Below, one piece after another: positions 41,840 through 45,160 of a stretch of DNA of 45,160 bases. The number at the start of each line of letters is the position of its first letter. Positions within the stretch are counted from its first letter, which is position 1. The position numbers were made by a program, and so were the translations under genes. This DNA is from Bacteroidales bacterium (GTDB lineage: Bacteria > Bacteroidota > Bacteroidia > Bacteroidales > Muribaculaceae), in NCBI GenBank assembly GCA_900770215.1, contig CAAGJW010000039.1, positions 1 through 45,160 of the forward strand, written 5' to 3'. The notes beneath the pieces are model-generated. The model made no database searches and was not told where the DNA came from. It saw only the letters and a program-made list of their open reading frames with translations.

Positions 41840-44812
41840 TCAGTGTTGCGGCTTGAGCACCACGCCCTTGCCCTTGAGACCGTTGATGGCCACGGTGAGT
41901 GGCTTGTCGTAGCGCACGATGCGCACGTGCTGGCTCTCGTAGCAGGCCTTGCAGCTGTTGAGGTAGTCGGTGTCGATCATGCCCTCGTCGCCCGGCAGGC
42001 CCACGGTGAAGTAGCCCACGCCAAACGAGGTGAGGTTCTGGAAGAAATGGGTGCCTTGGCTGGGCTCGATGCGCTTGCCGGGCACCGACATCTCAACGAT
42101 GAGGCGCGCCTCGCTGATGTGGGGCCATTTCACAGGCACGCCCAGGGCGGAATCTGACGAGCCCCAGCGCCCCATGCCTATCAAGATGTAGTTCTCGCCG
42201 CGCTCGGCAAAGAGGCGGTTTATTTTCTCGATTTCGGCGGCAATGGCCACATTGTTGTCCATCGAGAAGCTCTCGGGCTTCACGAGCACCACGCTGGTGA
42301 TGTTGTCCATCAAGCCATGCCCCAGGGCGTTGCTGCTCGAGATGAGCAGCTGGGCGGGATCGGTGTCGACGATCTTCTCGTCGAGCATCTCCTTGCGGTC
42401 GACCATGGGCCTTATCTGCAGCCAGTAGAGCTGCCCCTTGTTGCCCTTGCTCATCTCTTGGGGCGAGGCCAGCTCGCCGGCAAACTCTATCTCGACGGGG
42501 CGCCCCATCTGCTGCTGCCCGATCGAGAGCATGAAGTCTAAGGCCTGTGGCAACGGGAATACCCCGTGCTGGAGCACGTTGGCAAAGGTCACCACCTTGC
42601 GCCCGGGGCCCAGGTCGTTGTCGACGAGCCTGTCGTTCTGGAAGTCGTAGGTCGACACGATGTATTTCATGTAGCCCTCGCGGGCGGCGTCGTTCACTGG
42701 CAGCCGTGCAATGTCGAAGCCCTCGTCGATGCCAAACTGGTCGTTGCTGCCGTTGGTGTCGAGGGCGTAGAAGTGGGTCTGCGTCTGGTGCAGGGCCAGG
42801 TCGAGCGTGCTCGTCTGCAGCACCCGGCCGGGGTGGCGCGGCGAGAACCTGAGGCTCATGCCGCCGTCGACGATATACTTGCCCAGGCCGGCGGCCAGTT
42901 CGACCACGCCGTCGGCCGGCTGCTCGTCGCCCGTGGGGTAGTAGTTGAGCGAGCGCCCCACGCCAGCCAGCGACGGGTAGTAGTAGCCGCCCTTCGGGCT
43001 GCCTGCCACCTCCTGCACGATCACGGCCATTTTCTCCTGGTCGATGACATTGCGCGTGGCCACCATGTAGGCCTTGCTGTCGGCATAGAACACCGAGGCA
43101 TACACGCCCTTCACGGCATCGCACAAGAGCTTGAGCGAGCGCTCGCGGTCGCTCAGGTGGGGCACCATGTAGGTGCTGTAGACGCCGGCAAAGGGCTGGT
43201 AGTGGCTGTCTTCGAGCAGGCTCGAGCTGCGCACAGCCAGCGGCGTGTCGATCACGTCGTAGATGGCCATGAGGTCGTCGTCGAGCCGCTCGGGCAGCCG
43301 GGCGGCGAGAAAGGCCTTGAGTATGTCTTCGTCGGGAATGTTGGACAGGGCCAGGGGGTACAGGTTGTTGGTCTCCATAAACTCGTCGAAGATGTCGGTG
43401 CACAGCACCACAGTGTGGGGTATCTTGATGCTGATGCCCTCGAAATTGTCGCACACGGGGTTGCACTTGATGATCGAGTCGATAAAGGCCAGACCGCGGC
43501 CCTTGCCCCCGAGGCTGCCCTTGCCTATGCGGGCAAAGTTGCTGTACTGGTCGAAGCGGTCACGCTTGAACTCGGCCACCACACCGCGGTTTTTCATCTT
43601 GCGGTACTTCACGATCAGGTCGAAGAAGAGCTGTCTCACGGCAGGGGCCTCGTCGATGTTGCCGAAGCGGTGCATCTTCACCACCTGGGCAATGGGGAAG
43701 AGGGCCCGCGAGTAGAGCCAGCGCGATATGTCGTTGCGGCTGGCGTGGTAGTAGAGCGACTCGGCCGGTATCTTGAAGATGTTGTATTGCAGCCCTTTCA
43801 GGTCGTGTATTGTCATGATTTCCTGACCCGTGGCAGGGTCGCGGAAGATGAAGTCGCCAAAGCCGAAGTCGTTCATCACCGCCTTGCCCAGGTCGACGGG
43901 CAGTGCCTTGGAGTTCTTGTCGAGAAAGGTGCAGTGCAGCTGGCGGGCCTTCTCGCGGTTTTCGCTGTCGCTCGACTCGATGATGATGGGCAGGTAGGGG
44001 TCGTGCTCCTTGATCCAGTGGGCCAGCTGCAGGCCGGCATGCATGTCCTTGCCCCCGTGGTGCTTGAAGGTGACATCGCTTATCACCCCCAGCACGTTGT
44101 TGTGGAATTTCTTGTAGAGCTTCACGGCCTCCTCGTAGTCGCGTGCCAGCATCACCTTGGGGCGGCCCCTCATGCGCAGCATGGCTTCGTGGCCGTTGAG
44201 CGCCTCGGTCGAGAACGACTGCGACTGCCGCAGGATGAACTTGTAGAGCGTGGGCAGTATCGACGAGTAGAAGCGCACCGAGTCCTCGATGAGCAATATC
44301 ATCTGGATGCCCACTTGCATGATGTCGTGCTCGGCGTTCATCTTGTCTTCGATGAGCTTGATGATGGCCACCAGCAGGTCGACGTTGCCCAGCCACGAGA
44401 ACACGTAGTCGACCCCGGCGAAGTCCTCGTTCTGCAGCCGCAGCGACACCTCGCGCGAGAAGGGCGTGAGCACCACAAAGGGCACGTGAGGGTAGAGGCG
44501 CTTGATGTCTTTGGCCCTGTCGAAGGTCTCGGTGACGTCGACACCCGGCATGGCGATGATGAGGTCGAAGCTTTTCACCCGCATGATGGTGAAGGCCTCG
44601 TCGTAGTTGCTCACCCGCAGCACCCGCGGCGGCGAGCTCAGGTTGAGCGACATGTACTCGCTGTATATCTGCTCCTCCACGCGACCGTCTTCCTCCATCA
44701 TGAAGGCGTCGTAGTTGGAGGCAATGAGCAACACATTATATATGCGCTGCTGCATCAAGTCTTGAAAAGCGGTGTCTTTGAGATATAGCTGGCTTAAAAA
44801 CTCCTCGTTCAT
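41840..44812 (-). CDS. Double receiver domain fused to PPDK-type ATP-binding domain
   Basis: The 990-residue protein begins with two receiver-like domains. The first (about 24-155) has lost the phosphoacceptor: the strand reads DLIIAMPG. The second (about 170-310) keeps the acidic pair E176/D177, D246, the S280/S281 position and K299, so it can probably be phosphorylated. After a linker, residues about 430-810 match the pyruvate-phosphate dikinase/PEP synthase ATP-binding domain (GSLGGKGRGLAF, AVRSSSLLEDS, QIRPMV). The usual phosphohistidine and PEP-binding domains are missing. A further domain (about 830-990, with MGRWGSSD) is unassigned. It may phosphorylate a small molecule or protein under two-component control. 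It is first in its operon. Confidence 0.88.
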   Translation of the reverse strand: MNEEFLSQLYLKDTAFQDLMQQRIYNVLLIASNYDAFMMEEDGRVEEQIYSEYMSLNLSSPPRVLRVSNYDEAFTIMRVKSFDLIIAMPGVDVTETFDRAKDIKRLYPHVPFVVLTPFSREVSLRLQNEDFAGVDYVFSWLGNVDLLVAIIKLIEDKMNAEHDIMQVGIQMILLIEDSVRFYSSILPTLYKFILRQSQSFSTEALNGHEAMLRMRGRPKVMLARDYEEAVKLYKKFHNNVLGVISDVTFKHHGGKDMHAGLQLAHWIKEHDPYLPIIIESSDSENREKARQLHCTFLDKNSKALPVDLGKAVMNDFGFGDFIFRDPATGQEIMTIHDLKGLQYNIFKIPAESLYYHASRNDISRWLYSRALFPIAQVVKMHRFGNIDEAPAVRQLFFDLIVKYRKMKNRGVVAEFKRDRFDQYSNFARIGKGSLGGKGRGLAFIDSIIKCNPVCDNFEGISIKIPHTVVLCTDIFDEFMETNNLYPLALSNIPDEDILKAFLAARLPERLDDDLMAIYDVIDTPLAVRSSSLLEDSHYQPFAGVYSTYMVPHLSDRERSLKLLCDAVKGVYASVFYADSKAYMVATRNVIDQEKMAVIVQEVAGSPKGGYYYPSLAGVGRSLNYYPTGDEQPADGVVELAAGLGKYIVDGGMSLRFSPRHPGRVLQTSTLDLALHQTQTHFYALDTNGSNDQFGIDEGFDIARLPVNDAAREGYMKYIVSTYDFQNDRLVDNDLGPGRKVVTFANVLQHGVFPLPQALDFMLSIGQQQMGRPVEIEFAGELASPQEMSKGNKGQLYWLQIRPMVDRKEMLDEKIVDTDPAQLLISSSNALGHGLMDNITSVVLVKPESFSMDNNVAIAAEIEKINRLFAERGENYILIGMGRWGSSDSALGVPVKWPHISEARLIVEMSVPGKRIEPSQGTHFFQNLTSFGVGYFTVGLPGDEGMIDTDYLNSCKACYESQHVRIVRYDKPLTVAINGLKGKGVVLKPQH

Positions 44813-44834
44813 GATGGCAATTGGTTTGATTTAA

Positions 44835-44866
44835 CAAATTTAGATAAAATCTGCGACATGCACAAC
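44835..44866 (-). promoter_or_regulatory. Promoter of the receiver/PPDK operon
   Basis: On the minus strand GTTG (44863-44866), a 20-bp spacer and TAAATTTG (44835-44842) fit the promoter pattern with one -33 mismatch. The leader would be about 16 bases. Confidence 0.7.
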
Positions 44867-45061
44867 GACTGGCCGACTCATGTGCGTTTTTTTGTCGCAG
44901 TGCAGCCTTGGCCGTTCGGTGGGGCTTTTACGCCCTGGGCAGAGCTGTGCTGGTTGAGGATGTGAAAAATTTTTGAAATTTTTTTTGCGATTTTTGTAGT
45001 TGTGTATCAGCTTGTTGCCTGATGTGTGCGGTTTTGTGGGCGAAAAAAAGTTGCAAAAAGT
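44867..45061. other. AT-rich intergenic region
   Basis: No gene is seen. A/T-run tracts at 44965-44998 lie upstream of the rightmost promoter and could act as an UP-like element. Confidence 0.4.
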
Positions 45062-45092
45062 TTTGGCAGTATCAGAAATAGCAGTACCTTTG
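45062..45092 (+). promoter_or_regulatory. Strong promoter leading out of the window
   Basis: TTTG (45062-45065), a 19-bp spacer and TACCTTTG (45085-45092) followed by CAACCG match the consensus exactly. The downstream 68 bases to the window end are GC-rich with no start codon in a clear gene, so the product, possibly an RNA or a gene with a long leader, lies to the right. Confidence 0.85.
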
Positions 45093-45160
45093 CAACCGCA
45101 AACGGGAAAACGACCACGGGCGCCACGAGCGCCGCAAGGCGCGAGAGCGGGCCTGGCCGA

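Noticed and set aside
42566..44788. 740-codon plus-strand open frame opposite the receiver/PPDK gene
   Set aside because: The minus strand encodes recognised domains over the same span; the plus translation is low-complexity His/Val/Leu sequence.
45093..45160. Start of a tRNA or rRNA gene
   Set aside because: The 68 bases after the promoter show no recognisable tRNA or rRNA sequence, so no RNA gene is called.

Overview
The window is chromosomal DNA from a Bacteroidales bacterium, probably a gut member and plausibly a GC-rich Muribaculaceae relative (genus not determined). Three things point there: two SusC/SusD outer-membrane uptake pairs, many promoters of the Bacteroidota type (TTTG, 19-21 bp, TAnnTTTG) in place of -35/-10 boxes, and typical Bacteroidales families (DUF6377 regulator, DUF4254, dipeptidyl peptidase IV of Porphyromonas length). 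Coding DNA is clearly GC-rich, while promoter regions are AT-rich.

Layout. Positions 1-451 hold a 17-bp tandem repeat and non-coding DNA. Positions 452-2178 (minus) are a peroxide-defence cluster: a PerR-type regulator, a reverse rubrerythrin and a classical rubrerythrin. Positions 2833-7919 are SusC/SusD pair 1, closed by a strong terminator and followed by about 700 bp of repeat-rich, palindromic non-coding DNA. Positions 8800-15399 are mainly minus-strand: a radical SAM protein, a GT4 glycosyltransferase coupled to an unknown conserved protein, RNase HI, and a surface-polysaccharide-like operon (DUF4254, GT9, NAD-dependent epimerase) that meets shikimate kinase tail to tail. Positions 15498-21706 (plus) are housekeeping: serine acetyltransferase, a THUMP-type RNA methyltransferase with a charged tail, PurD, an unknown membrane protein and PdxB.

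Positions 21748-29760 are a nutrient-uptake locus: a DUF6377 sensor-regulator, SusC/SusD pair 2 and a periplasmic histidine acid phosphatase. Then come topoisomerase I, an orphan sensor histidine kinase, an MBL-fold hydrolase and a 1045-residue secreted protein with a type IX-like C-terminal tail, preceded by a 39-codon leader ORF that overlaps its start codon. Positions 38096-44812 (minus) look like one three-gene operon: a protein joining two receiver-type domains to a pyruvate-phosphate-dikinase-type ATP-binding domain, a long coiled-coil protein ending in a sliding-clamp-binding-like pentapeptide, and DPP4. A strong plus-strand promoter near 45062-45092 fires out of the window.

The parts most likely to be undescribed are the clamp-motif coiled-coil protein and its receiver/PPDK neighbour, the mutually exclusive hairpins before rubrerythrin, the palindromic repeat block at 8041-8740 and the leader ORF of the secreted protein. 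All functions are inferred by reading the sequence; no database search was run.
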